From assembly GCF_913774235.1 (NCBI RefSeq), contig NZ_CAJYDW010000017.1, positions 310,001 through 374,000 on the forward strand: a stretch of DNA of 64,000 nucleotides. Direction: 5' to 3'. This stretch comes from an uncultured Pseudomonas sp. (GTDB lineage: Bacteria > Pseudomonadota > Gammaproteobacteria > Pseudomonadales > Pseudomonadaceae). The notes under the pieces were generated by a model. That model worked only from the letters and a program-made list of their open reading frames with translations. It did no database searches and was not told where the DNA came from. The translations under genes and the position numbers were made by a program. This document shows positions 1 to 8,233 of the stretch, one piece after another. Numbering within the stretch: position 1 is the stretch's first letter; the number at the start of each line of letters is the position of its first letter.

Positions 1-812
1 CGGCCGCTGCCCTGGCGCGCGAGCTGGTCGAGGAGCTGGGCATCCAGGTGACGGCGGCCCGACCGCTGTTGCAGGTGCGCCATGACTATCCCGACCAGGC
101 GGTGCTGCTGGACGTCTGGCAGGTGGATGCCTTCACCGGCGAGGCCCATGGTGCCGAAGGCCAGCCGCTGGCCTGGGTCGCCCCACGCGAACTCGCCGGC
201 TACGACTTCCCGGCGGCCAATAGGCCCATCGTCCAGGCGGCGCGTCTGCCGGAGCGCTATCTGATCACCCCCGGCGAGCTGACCACCGCGGAATTGCTCA
301 ATGGGCTGCATCGGGCATTGGATAACGGCATTCGCCTGGTACAGCTGCGCACGCCGGACAACTTCGATCCCCAGTACCGCGATCTGGCGGGGGACGTCCA
401 AGGCCTTTGCACTGGCCGCGCCCAGCTAATGCTCAAGGGCCCTTTGGAATGGCTGGGCGACTTCCCCGCAGCCGGCTGGCACCTGACCGCGGAGCAACTG
501 CGCCGCTATGCGCCCAATGGCCGACCCTTCCCGGAGCACCGCCTGCTGGCGGCCTCTTGCCACGATGCCGAGGAACTGGCCCTGGCCCAGCAGATGGGCG
601 TGGACTTCGTCACCCTGTCGCCGGTGATGCCCACCACCAGCCACCCCGGCGCGCCGACCCTGGGTTGGGTCAAGGCCCAGCAGTTGCTGGCCGACTGCAA
701 CCTACCGGCTTACCTGCTGGGCGGGCTGGGCGAGGACGATCTCACCAGCGCCTGGCAGGCCGGTGCCCAGGGCGTAGCGGCGATCCGGGCGTTCTGGCCT
801 GGGGCTGTCTAA
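1..812 (+). CDS. mutT: Nudix hydrolase / thiamine-phosphate-synthase-like fusion (5' truncated)
   Basis: The reading frame is open from the first bases of the window, so the gene begins upstream; the GTG at 48 lies inside the Nudix box and is not a start. The first visible residues (ALARELVEELGI) are the C-terminal half of the Nudix box RExxEEx. About 60 residues of Nudix fold follow, then a second domain of about 180 residues beginning near YLITPGEL that resembles thiamine-phosphate synthase (TIM barrel, with LSPV..T.SHPGAPTLGW and a GG phosphate-binding segment LLGGLG). This two-domain fusion is the usual form of the 8-oxo-dGTP diphosphatase MutT in Pseudomonas and relatives. The known role of the Nudix half is sanitising oxidised dGTP; the role of the ThiE-like half is unclear and it may not be catalytic. 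Confidence 0.85.
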   Translation, partial: AAALARELVEELGIQVTAARPLLQVRHDYPDQAVLLDVWQVDAFTGEAHGAEGQPLAWVAPRELAGYDFPAANRPIVQAARLPERYLITPGELTTAELLNGLHRALDNGIRLVQLRTPDNFDPQYRDLAGDVQGLCTGRAQLMLKGPLEWLGDFPAAGWHLTAEQLRRYAPNGRPFPEHRLLAASCHDAEELALAQQMGVDFVTLSPVMPTTSHPGAPTLGWVKAQQLLADCNLPAYLLGGLGEDDLTSAWQAGAQGVAAIRAFWPGAV

Positions 813-848
813 GTCGGTTAGCGCGGCGGCGGGAATGGAGCATAAGCA

Positions 849-912
849 ATCGCGGCCATGGGCCGCTCCTACAGGTTCAGACATTCCTGTAGGAGCGGCC
901 CATGGCCGCGAT
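849..912. repeat. REP-type hairpin, copy 1
   Basis: Two perfect 26-nt arms (849-874 and 887-912) face each other around a 12-nt loop; the arm reads ATCGCGGCCATGGGCCGCTC followed by CTACAG. The same arm occurs at 21504-21567. It lies between convergent genes, upstream of a separate terminator. This is the typical position and architecture of Pseudomonas REP/REPIN elements. Confidence 0.85.
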
Positions 913-920
913 ATCGTCAC

Positions 921-950
921 AAAAAAGCCCGCCAACCGGCGGGCTTTTTC
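921..950. terminator. Bidirectional rho-independent terminator
   Basis: The sequence AAAAAAGCCCGCC-AACC-GGCGGGCTTTTT forms a GC-rich stem with an A run on one side and a T run on the other. It sits between the convergent genes ending at 812 (+) and 965 (-), so it can stop transcription from both sides. Confidence 0.9.
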
Positions 951-964
951 ATCCAAGCGAAAAC

Positions 965-2014
965 CTACAGCCGCGGATAGTCGATGTAGCCCACCGGGCC
1001 CTTGCTGTAGAAGGTGTCCGGGCGCGGTTCGTTGAGCGGCGCATCTTCGGCCAGGCGCTGGGGCAGGTCCGGGTTGGCGATGAAGGGCACGCCGAAGGCC
1101 ACGGCGTCGGCCTTGCCTTCTTCCAGCCAGGCATTGGCCTGGGCCTTGTCGAACTTCTCGTTGGCGATATAGACACCGCCGAACGCCGCCTTGAGCTGCG
1201 GGCCGAGGCTGTCGCTGCCGGCCGCTTCGCGGATGCAGATGAAGGCGACCTGGCGCTGACCCAGTTCGCGAGCGACATGGCCGAAGGTGGCGGCGGGATC
1301 ACTGTCACCCATGGTGTGCATGTCGCCACGGGTGGACAGGTGCACGCCGACGCGATCGGCGCCCCAGACGTCGATGCAGGCGTCAGTCACCTCCAGCAGC
1401 AGGCGGGCACGATTCTCGATGGAGCCGCCGTAGGCATCGCTGCGCTGGTTGGTATCGCTCTGCAGGAATTGGTCGAGCAGATAGCCGTTGGCGCCATGCA
1501 CCTCGACGCCATCGAAACCGGCACGCTTGGCGTTCTCGGCGCCACGGCGATAGGCGGCGACGATGCCGGGGATTTCCGCGGTTTCCAGCGCCCTGGGGGT
1601 GACATAGTCACGCTTGGGTCGCAGCAGGCTGACATGGCCCTGGGCGGCGATGGCACTCGGTGCTACCGGCAGCTCGCCATCGAGATAGCTGGGATCGGAG
1701 ATGCGGCCCACGTGCCAGAGTTGCAGCACGATGCGGCCACCGGCCTTGTGCACGGCGCTGGTCACGCGCTGCCAGCCGGCTACCTGCTCGTCGGACCAGA
1801 TGCCGGGGGTGTCGGGATAGCCCACGCCCTGGGGGTCCACCGAGGTGGCCTCGGTGATGATCAGGCCGGCGGAGGCGCGCTGGGTGTAGTACTCGACCAT
1901 CAGGTCGCCGGGTACGCGACCCGGTTCGGCGCGGCAGCGGGTGAGGGGCGCCATGATGACGCGGTTGGACAGTTCCAGGGCGCCGATCTTGATCGGGTCG
2001 AACAGCTGAGTCAT
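965..2014 (-). CDS. Old Yellow Enzyme family alkene reductase (NemA/XenB-like)
   Basis: This 349-residue FMN-dependent oxidoreductase has the family's full length. It opens with LFDPIKIGALELSNRVIMAP (TIM-barrel strand 1, FMN-binding region). It carries the substrate-anion-binding pair His173/Asn176 in HGANGYLL, and a YGGSIENRAR segment around residues 195-204. Members reduce activated alkenes, N-ethylmaleimide, nitrate esters or nitroaromatics using NAD(P)H, in the cytosol. The MFS pump and ArsR-type regulator immediately upstream on the same strand suggest a xenobiotic-responsive cluster of three genes; the physiological substrate cannot be read from sequence. nemA or xenB would be the closest named relatives. 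Confidence 0.9.
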   Translation of the reverse strand: MTQLFDPIKIGALELSNRVIMAPLTRCRAEPGRVPGDLMVEYYTQRASAGLIITEATSVDPQGVGYPDTPGIWSDEQVAGWQRVTSAVHKAGGRIVLQLWHVGRISDPSYLDGELPVAPSAIAAQGHVSLLRPKRDYVTPRALETAEIPGIVAAYRRGAENAKRAGFDGVEVHGANGYLLDQFLQSDTNQRSDAYGGSIENRARLLLEVTDACIDVWGADRVGVHLSTRGDMHTMGDSDPAATFGHVARELGQRQVAFICIREAAGSDSLGPQLKAAFGGVYIANEKFDKAQANAWLEEGKADAVAFGVPFIANPDLPQRLAEDAPLNEPRPDTFYSKGPVGYIDYPRL

Positions 2015-2029
2015 GGCTAGCTCTCTTGG

Positions 2030-3193
2030 TTAGCTGGCGGTAGCCAGGCCGCTCTTGCGGGCCTGGCTGGCGGTCAGCAGGGTGGCGATGAGCGCCAGCA
2101 GGGCGAGCCCGCTGGCGGCGAGGGGTACTGCGGTAAGACCCAGGCCGTGATCGATGACCAGGCCGCCGACCCAGGCGCCGAGGGCATTGCCCACGTTGAA
2201 GGCGCCGATGTTGAGGGTCGAGACCAGGTTCGGCGCGTCCTTGCCGAAGGTGACCACGTTGATCTGCAGGGCCGGTACGGCGGCAAAGGCGGCCGCGGCC
2301 CAGAGGAAGAGGGTGATCTCGGCCGGCAGGAAGGCCTGGCCGGTCCAGCGCAGGGCGGCGGAAGTCAGCGCCAGGGCGACGAAGATGCCTACCAGACTGG
2401 TGGCCAGCCGCCAGTCGGCCAGGCGCCCGCCGATGAAGTTGCCCAGGGTCAGGCCCAGGCCGATCAGCAGCAGGGTGCCGGTCACGCCACGGGGCGAGAC
2501 GCCGGTGACTTCCTGCAGCAGCGGTGCCACATAGGTGAAGAGGGCGAACATGGAGGCGGCGAAGAACACCGTCATCGACAGCGCCAGCCAGAAGCCCAGA
2601 CCCCGCAGGGCGAGCAGTTCGCGGCGCAGGTCGGCACGGGTCTGGTTACGGTCGGCGGGCAGCACGCGCCAGAGGCCGAGCAGGGCCAGCACGCCGATGG
2701 CTGCCACCGCCCAGAAGGTCGAGCGCCAGCCGGCGGCCTGGCCCAGGGCGGTACCCAGGGGCACGCCCAGCACATTGGCCAGGGTGAGGCCAGTGAACAT
2801 CAGGGCCACCGCCGAGGCGCGACGATTCTCCGGGACCAGGCTCGCGGCCACCACCGCACCAATGCCAAAGAAGGCGCCGTGGCAGAGGGCGGTGACCACC
2901 CGCGCCAGCATCAGCATCTCGTAGCCACTGGCCAGGGCGCAGAGCAGGTTGCCGACGATGAAGATGCCCATCAGCGCGAGCAGGGCGCGCTTGCGTGGCC
3001 AATGTGCCGTGGCCAGCGCCATGAAGGGGGCACCGACGGCCACGCCCAGGGCATAGCCGGTGACCAGCCAGCCGGCGCTGGGGATGGAGACACCCAGGTC
3101 GGCGGCGACATTGGGCAACAGGCCCATGATGACGAATTCGGTGGTGCCGATGGCGAAAGCGCTCAGCGCCAGCACGATGAGAGAAGCGGGCAT
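2030..3193 (-). CDS. MFS transporter, DHA1 (AraJ/YdhP-like) family
   Basis: A 387-residue inner-membrane protein with about twelve hydrophobic segments. It starts MPASLIVLALSAFAIGTTEF, a hallmark of the AraJ/YdhP-like branch of drug:H+ antiporters (TTEFVIMGLLP). The frame is open upstream to 3280, but the ATG at 3193 begins directly at the first membrane helix and fits homologues. It lies 15 nt upstream of the Old Yellow Enzyme gene on the same strand and 17 nt downstream of the ArsR gene, so all three are probably co-transcribed. The function is probably efflux of sugars, drugs or small toxic compounds; the substrate is unknown. Confidence 0.88.
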   Translation of the reverse strand: MPASLIVLALSAFAIGTTEFVIMGLLPNVAADLGVSIPSAGWLVTGYALGVAVGAPFMALATAHWPRKRALLALMGIFIVGNLLCALASGYEMLMLARVVTALCHGAFFGIGAVVAASLVPENRRASAVALMFTGLTLANVLGVPLGTALGQAAGWRSTFWAVAAIGVLALLGLWRVLPADRNQTRADLRRELLALRGLGFWLALSMTVFFAASMFALFTYVAPLLQEVTGVSPRGVTGTLLLIGLGLTLGNFIGGRLADWRLATSLVGIFVALALTSAALRWTGQAFLPAEITLFLWAAAAFAAVPALQINVVTFGKDAPNLVSTLNIGAFNVGNALGAWVGGLVIDHGLGLTAVPLAASGLALLALIATLLTASQARKSGLATAS

Positions 3194-3210
3194 AGGATTC
3201 CTTGCACAGA

Positions 3211-3531
3211 CTAGAGATCGCGAGCGAGGTGTTGCAGGAAGGCCTGGATGGCCGCCTCGTCGCGTTGGTAGAACACCCATTGGCCGACCCGCCGTGTAGT
3301 GACCAGGCCGGCCCGGGCCAACACCGCCAGGTGCGCGGACACCGTGGATTGCGACAGACCCGCCCGCGCCTCGATCTGCCCGGCGCAGACACCTACACCC
3401 AGGTCGTGCTCCTGGTGCGGGAAATACTGCCGGGGCTCGCGCAGCCAGCCGAGGATCTGTCGACGCAGGGGATTGGCCAGGGCCTTGAGGATGTCGTCCA
3501 TCACGGAGGTATCGTCATATCGGGTTGCCAC
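3211..3531 (-). CDS. ArsR-family transcriptional regulator
   Basis: This 106-residue protein has the ArsR winged helix: ILKALANPLRRQILGWL at the N-terminus and a recognition helix region around GLSQSTVSAHLAVLARAGLV (residues about 60-80). It lacks the classical CVC metal-binding motif in helix 3, so sensing of something other than As/Cd is likely. The GTG start at 3531 has a weak TAAGG upstream; ATG at 3501 is the alternative but has no visible ribosome site. It is first in a probable operon with the MFS pump and the alkene reductase. Many HTH proteins of this size repress such pump genes. Confidence 0.85.
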   Translation of the reverse strand: MATRYDDTSVMDDILKALANPLRRQILGWLREPRQYFPHQEHDLGVGVCAGQIEARAGLSQSTVSAHLAVLARAGLVTTRRVGQWVFYQRDEAAIQAFLQHLARDL

Positions 3532-3715
3532 GAACCTTAGATCGCAAAAAATCGATATGCAAGCTATCTATCTTCGTTTCTTCCTATCACCTGTTTAGAG
3601 TCGCGCTATCGCCAGAGGTGTCCGGGGTCGCCGCTTCGTTCAGTCGCGATTCAGATCGGACGGCTAGAATTCAAGGTGCGGCTCAGTCCGCCGCGATCGT
3701 TCAAGGAGTAAAGAC

Positions 3716-4411
3716 ATGGCGCTGCCCACCCGTATCCTTCTCGCCAGCCTGGCCGTGGCCACCCTGGCCGGATGCGCATCCCCCAACCCCTACGAAAACC
3801 AGGGCCAGGCTGGTGGTGGTATGTCCAATACCGCCAAGTATGGCGGTATTGGAGCGCTGGCCGGCGCGGTTGCCGGCGCCGCCATCGATCACAATCATCG
3901 CGGCAAGGGTGCTCTGATCGGTGCCGCCGCCGTGGGTGCCGCGGCCGCGGGCTATGGCTACTATGCCGATCGCCAGGAAGCCGAGCTGCGCAAGCAGATG
4001 GAGAACACCGGCGTTCAGGTACAGCGCCAGGGTGACGACATCAAGCTGATCATGCCCGGCAACATCACCTTCGCCACCGACTCGGCGGACATCGCTGGCA
4101 GCTTCTACAAGCCGCTCAACGATCTGGCCAATTCCTTCAAGCAATTCGACCAGAACAGCATCGAGATCGTCGGCTACACCGACAGCACCGGCAGTCGCGC
4201 GCACAACATGGACCTGTCGCAGCGCCGCGCCCAGGCCGTGGCCAACTACCTGACCGCTCAGGGCGTCCCGGCGGCGCGCCTGAGTACCCGCGGCGCCGGC
4301 CCGGACAATCCCATCGCCAGCAACGCCACCGCCGATGGCCGGGCGCAGAATCGCCGCGTCGAGGTCAACCTGCGCGCCCTGCCGGGTGCCACCGGAACCC
4401 CCGCCCAGTAA
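3716..4411 (+). CDS. OmpA-family outer-membrane lipoprotein (YiaD-like)
   Basis: A 231-residue protein with a lipoprotein signal peptide ending in a lipobox LAGC (Cys about residue 19). A glycine-zipper segment follows (GGIGALAGAVAGAAIDHNHRGKGALIG... compressed here, residues about 42-80), then a C-terminal OmpA domain (residues about 105-220) with the peptidoglycan-binding motif NMDLSQRRAQAVANYL and RGAGPDNPIASN. The start is supported by AAGGAG seven bases upstream. It probably links the outer membrane to peptidoglycan. It is transcribed alone and is followed by a good terminator. Confidence 0.9.
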   Translation: MALPTRILLASLAVATLAGCASPNPYENQGQAGGGMSNTAKYGGIGALAGAVAGAAIDHNHRGKGALIGAAAVGAAAAGYGYYADRQEAELRKQMENTGVQVQRQGDDIKLIMPGNITFATDSADIAGSFYKPLNDLANSFKQFDQNSIEIVGYTDSTGSRAHNMDLSQRRAQAVANYLTAQGVPAARLSTRGAGPDNPIASNATADGRAQNRRVEVNLRALPGATGTPAQ

Positions 4412-4433
4412 CGACCGTCCGTCGTCCCTGACC

Positions 4434-4478
4434 AGCAGTTTCCGCCCCTTTGCCAGTCGGGGTTGAAACTGCTTTTTC
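4434..4478 (+). terminator. Rho-independent terminator of the OmpA-like lipoprotein gene
   Basis: AGCAGTTTC (4434-4442) pairs with GAAACTGCT (4465-4473), with further GC pairing inside the loop region (CGCCCC/GGGG), followed directly by a T run. It lies 23 nt after the lipoprotein stop codon. Confidence 0.85.
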
Positions 4479-4660
4479 ATTTTGCGTTCTGAGACACGTC
4501 GCGAAGGATCCCGTCTGCCGATCGGCAGAGGGCAGACGCCTGTCTGGCTGCTACCCTAGTAAGGTTGGAGAGACACTTCGTACAACGATCACGACGGGAA
4601 GGGATAGTCAGCCGCCTTGGCTGCTGCATGGCGGCCCAGGGCCGCGGGGAGAAGAGGTTG

Positions 4661-6799
4661 ATGGAGTGCCCGTTGCCGCAGACAGAGCAAGGCCCGGTAT
4701 TACTGGTGGTGGACGACCGCCTGGAGAACCTGCTCGCCATGCAGGCCGTGCTGGAGGTGGGAAACTGGCGGGTGATCACCGCGGCCTCGGGTGAACGCGC
4801 CCTGCAGTACCTGTTGGACGAAACCGTGGATCTGGTGCTGCTCGACGTGCAGATGCCGATCATGGACGGCTTCGAGGTCGCGCGCATCATGCGCAGCAAT
4901 CTGCGCACCCGCTTCACCCCGATCATCTTCGTCTCCGCCGAAGCCCACTCCTACGAATCGGTACTGCGCGGCTACGCCACCGGCGCGGTGGACTACCTGC
5001 TCAAGCCGGTCGATCCCAACATCCTCAGGCACAAGGTGCGCTCGCTGCTCGATCACGAGCGCAATCGCCGCGAGCTGCTGCAAGCCACCCAGCAGCTGGA
5101 GCTGGCCAAGTCCTTCAGCGACTCGCTGCTGGACAACGCCGCCGAGGGCATCCTCACCGTCAACGAACAGGGGCGGGTGACCTTCGCCAACGCCGCCATC
5201 GCGCGGATGCTCAGGTGTAGCGTCAGCGACCTGGTGCACGCCAATTTCCTCGATTTCCTCGAAGGTGGCAGCGGTCTGGACGACTGGCAGACGTCGCCCT
5301 TCATGGAGCATTACGACCGCCGCGAGACCTATCGCCTGCACGACGCCCGGCTGCGTACCAGCCGAGGCGACAGCCTGCCGGTGGCGCTCTCCTGCGCGCC
5401 GCTGCCGCGCATGCAGCGCGCCATGGTGATCATCGCGCTGGACATGTCGCGCATGCGCGAGCTGCAGGAGCAGCTGGAATCCCAGGCGGTCACCGATGCC
5501 CTGACCGGGCTGCTCAATCGCCGCGGCTTCAACCAGACACTGGAAGCGGCGCTGGCGCGGACCGGGCGCAACGGCAAGCGCATGGCGGTGCTCTATATCG
5601 ACCTCGACGGCTTCAAGCGCATCAACGACTCCCTAGGTCACGAGGCCGGGGATCGAGTGCTGTGCATCGTCGCCGAGCAGCTCAAGAGCTGCATGAGACC
5701 CTATGACATCCTGGCGCGCATGGGCGGCGATGAATTCACCGCGCTGCTCGATTCCCTGGAGCACCCCGAGGATGCCGCCCGGGTCGCCGAAAAGCTGCTG
5801 GAGCTGCTGGCCACGGTGCATCGCATCGATGGCATGGAGGTCAGCCTGGGCGCCAGCATCGGCATCGCCAGCTATCCCGACTGCGGCCATACCGTCGACG
5901 GCCTGCTGAGATCCGCCGACATCGCCATGTACGAGGCGAAGCGCGGCGGGCGCCAGCAATATCGCTTCTTCTCGCCGGAGATGAACGGCCGTGCCCGCTC
6001 GCGGCTGATGCTCGAAGAAAGCGTGCGCAACGCCATCGACAACAAGGACTTCGTGCTCGCCTACCAGCCGCAGGTCTATCTGCGCGACGGTCGCCTGCGT
6101 GGCTTCGAGGCGCTGCTGCGCTGGGAGCACACCGTGGCCGGCAAGGTCTCGCCCAGCGTCTTCATCCCGCTGCTGGAGGAGACGCGCCTGATCAACCGGA
6201 TCGGCGACTGGATCTTCCGCGAAGGCGCGACCAAGTTGCAGTCTCTGCAGGAAATCTACGGCGATGACCTGCTGTTGAGCATCAACCTGAGCCCGGTGCA
6301 ATTCGGCATGCCGCAACTGGCGGAAAGCCTGCGCCAGATCATCGAGACCCACGGCCTGCGTCCGGAGCAGATGGAAATCGAGGTCACCGAGTCGGCGCTG
6401 ATGCACGACATCGACTACACCCGCGCCCAACTGTCGCAGTTGCGTGCCCTGGGTGTGCGCATCGCCGTGGACGACTTCGGCACCGGCTATTCCTCGCTGG
6501 CCTACCTGCGCCACTTCGAGCTGGATACGCTGAAGATCGACCAGTTGTTCATCGCCAACATGCTGGATTCCTCCCGCGATGCGGCCATCGTCAGCACCAT
6601 CCTCGAACTGGGCCGTAACCTGGATCTCGAGGTCATCGCCGAGGGGGTGGAAACCCTGGAGCAGCGCGACTGGCTGATCGATCACGGCTGCGAGATCATG
6701 CAGGGCTTCCTGGTCTCCCGGCCGCTCAGTGCCGAGGTGACCGGGCGCTTTCCGCAGCAGGTGGACTGGACCGCGCGCCGGCCGGAGCCGACGCTCTAG
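4661..6799 (+). CDS. REC-PAS-GGDEF-EAL cyclic-di-GMP regulator
   Basis: This 712-residue protein has four domains. The receiver domain (about 12-132) has phospho-acceptor Asp62 in LLDVQMPIMDG and Lys116 in LLKPVD. A PAS domain covers about 150-265. The GGDEF domain (about 275-435) has an intact GGDEF at 355-359 and an RxxD inhibitory site (R346-D349) five residues before it. The EAL domain (about 455-700) has EALLRW at 483 and DDFGTGYSSL. Both catalytic signatures look intact, so it may make and degrade c-di-GMP, switched by phosphorylation. The frame is open to a TTG at 4565, but the ATG at 4661 has GAAGAGG upstream and puts REC at the normal distance. No partner kinase is adjacent. Confidence 0.9.
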   Translation: MECPLPQTEQGPVLLVVDDRLENLLAMQAVLEVGNWRVITAASGERALQYLLDETVDLVLLDVQMPIMDGFEVARIMRSNLRTRFTPIIFVSAEAHSYESVLRGYATGAVDYLLKPVDPNILRHKVRSLLDHERNRRELLQATQQLELAKSFSDSLLDNAAEGILTVNEQGRVTFANAAIARMLRCSVSDLVHANFLDFLEGGSGLDDWQTSPFMEHYDRRETYRLHDARLRTSRGDSLPVALSCAPLPRMQRAMVIIALDMSRMRELQEQLESQAVTDALTGLLNRRGFNQTLEAALARTGRNGKRMAVLYIDLDGFKRINDSLGHEAGDRVLCIVAEQLKSCMRPYDILARMGGDEFTALLDSLEHPEDAARVAEKLLELLATVHRIDGMEVSLGASIGIASYPDCGHTVDGLLRSADIAMYEAKRGGRQQYRFFSPEMNGRARSRLMLEESVRNAIDNKDFVLAYQPQVYLRDGRLRGFEALLRWEHTVAGKVSPSVFIPLLEETRLINRIGDWIFREGATKLQSLQEIYGDDLLLSINLSPVQFGMPQLAESLRQIIETHGLRPEQMEIEVTESALMHDIDYTRAQLSQLRALGVRIAVDDFGTGYSSLAYLRHFELDTLKIDQLFIANMLDSSRDAAIVSTILELGRNLDLEVIAEGVETLEQRDWLIDHGCEIMQGFLVSRPLSAEVTGRFPQQVDWTARRPEPTL

Positions 6800-6812
6800 C
6801 CCGGCCAGGCAG

Positions 6813-6832
6813 GCAAGGCTGCACCGCCTTGC
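6813..6832 (+). terminator. Possible terminator hairpin after the GGDEF-EAL gene
   Basis: GCAAGGC (6813-6819) and GCCTTGC (6826-6832) form a 7-bp stem with a 6-nt loop just after the stop codon. There is no clear T run, so termination is only possible, not certain. Confidence 0.35.
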
Positions 6833-6984
6833 TGTCCGTCCGTCAGCCGGATGGCGCGGGCAGACGGGGTACCCCGGACTAGACCTTTCGCGCTCGGACG
6901 CTGCCCCGCCAGGCGCCGAATGCCAGTGAACGAACCTGCGGCAGCGCCTTCTTATGCTGTGGCCATCGGCACGGAGTAGGAAGC

Positions 6985-8139
6985 ATGCGGGGCGCCGTCT
7001 TTCCATGGCGGGAAAACAACAGGTTCGAATTGCTGGTGGACGGCGGACGGTTCTTTCCGGCCATGCTCGAATCCATCGCTGGCGCCCAGCGCCAGATCGA
7101 CGTCGAACTCTATCTGGTGGAAGCCGGCAGCTGCGCCGAGCGTTTGCTCGTGGCCCTGACGGAGGCGGCTCGCCGCGGCGTCAGGGTGCGGTGCCTGTTC
7201 GATGGTTTCGGCACCCTGAAGATGGATGGCGAGCGGCGCCGCGAGCTGGAAGCGGCCGGCGCCGAGATCCGGCTGTTCAATCCGGTGCGCTTCCTGCACG
7301 GCCTGCACAACCTGCACCGGGATCACCGCAAGATCTTCATCGTCGACGGCCACGAGGCCTTCGTCGGCGGTAGCGGTGCGACCGACGACTTCTGGGACCC
7401 GGACCAGAGCGACTGCAATTGGCACGAGGTCATGGTCCGTATCCAGGGCCCGCTGGTGGACGACTGGCTGGCCCTGTTCGAGCGCCAGTGGGAGGCGGTC
7501 CGCCGCCGCCGCGCCTGGAAACCGCGAGCCAGCCGGGGGCGGGAACGCCCACCGCCGCCGCCCGTGGGGCAGGAAGGGCAGGGCCGGGTCGCCTATGCCG
7601 ATGCCCGCCAGCACCGCGACATCCTGCAGGCGCTGATCCGCGCCCTGGTGGGCGGTCGCGAGCGGATCTGGTTCGCCACGCCCTATTTCCTGCCGACCTG
7701 GCGCGTGCGCTGGGCGCTGCGTCGCGCCGCTCGCCGCGGCGTCGACGTGCGCCTGCTGCTCACCGGTCGCCACACCGACAATCCGCCGGTGCGCTTCGCC
7801 GGACAGCGTTACTACCGCAGCCTGCTGCGCGCGGGAGTGCGTATCTACGAATACCAGCCCCGCTTCATCCACGCCAAGATGGTGCTGGTGGATCACTGGG
7901 TGAGCGTCGGTTCCTGCAATTTCGATCACTGGAATTTGAGATTCAACCTGGAAGCCAATGTCGAAGCCGTAGACAGGGGGCTGAGCCAGGCCGTCGCGGC
8001 CAGCTTCGTCAAGGATTTCGCCCAGAGCCGGGAGATCACCCTCGACTTCTGGCGCAGTCGCCCCTGGTGGTTGCGTGCCCGCGAGTGGCTGTGGGGCTCG
8101 CTGGATCGGTTGGTGATCGGAGTACTGGGGCGCGGTTAG
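6985..8139 (+). CDS. Cardiolipin synthase, phospholipase D superfamily (ClsB-like)
   Basis: A 384-residue protein with two HKD motifs: HxKxxxxD at His114-Lys116-Asp121 (HRKIFIVD) and at His296-Lys298-Asp303 (HAKMVLVD). Both are followed by the usual GSxN-type residues (GGSGATDD, VGSCNFD). It lacks the N-terminal membrane helices of ClsA, which fits the ClsB type. It probably makes cardiolipin from phosphatidylglycerol and another phospholipid at the inner membrane. A basic, proline-rich insert (residues about 172-195) separates the two halves. GGAGTAGGA lies just upstream of the ATG. It is a single gene between unrelated neighbours. Confidence 0.88.
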   Translation: MRGAVFPWRENNRFELLVDGGRFFPAMLESIAGAQRQIDVELYLVEAGSCAERLLVALTEAARRGVRVRCLFDGFGTLKMDGERRRELEAAGAEIRLFNPVRFLHGLHNLHRDHRKIFIVDGHEAFVGGSGATDDFWDPDQSDCNWHEVMVRIQGPLVDDWLALFERQWEAVRRRRAWKPRASRGRERPPPPPVGQEGQGRVAYADARQHRDILQALIRALVGGRERIWFATPYFLPTWRVRWALRRAARRGVDVRLLLTGRHTDNPPVRFAGQRYYRSLLRAGVRIYEYQPRFIHAKMVLVDHWVSVGSCNFDHWNLRFNLEANVEAVDRGLSQAVAASFVKDFAQSREITLDFWRSRPWWLRAREWLWGSLDRLVIGVLGRG

Positions 8140-8233
8140 CAGCCCCGGGTGTCAGGTGCGGGTAACATAACCGGTCCGGCGCGGTTGGCCGGATCCATCG
8201 TCCCTTGGACGAGGCCAGACGAGTAACGCTCTA

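Noticed and set aside
3554-3568. GATA-N7-TATC dyad as the ArsR operator
   Set aside because: Only four base pairs match and the centre is irregular, so it is not convincing as an operator.
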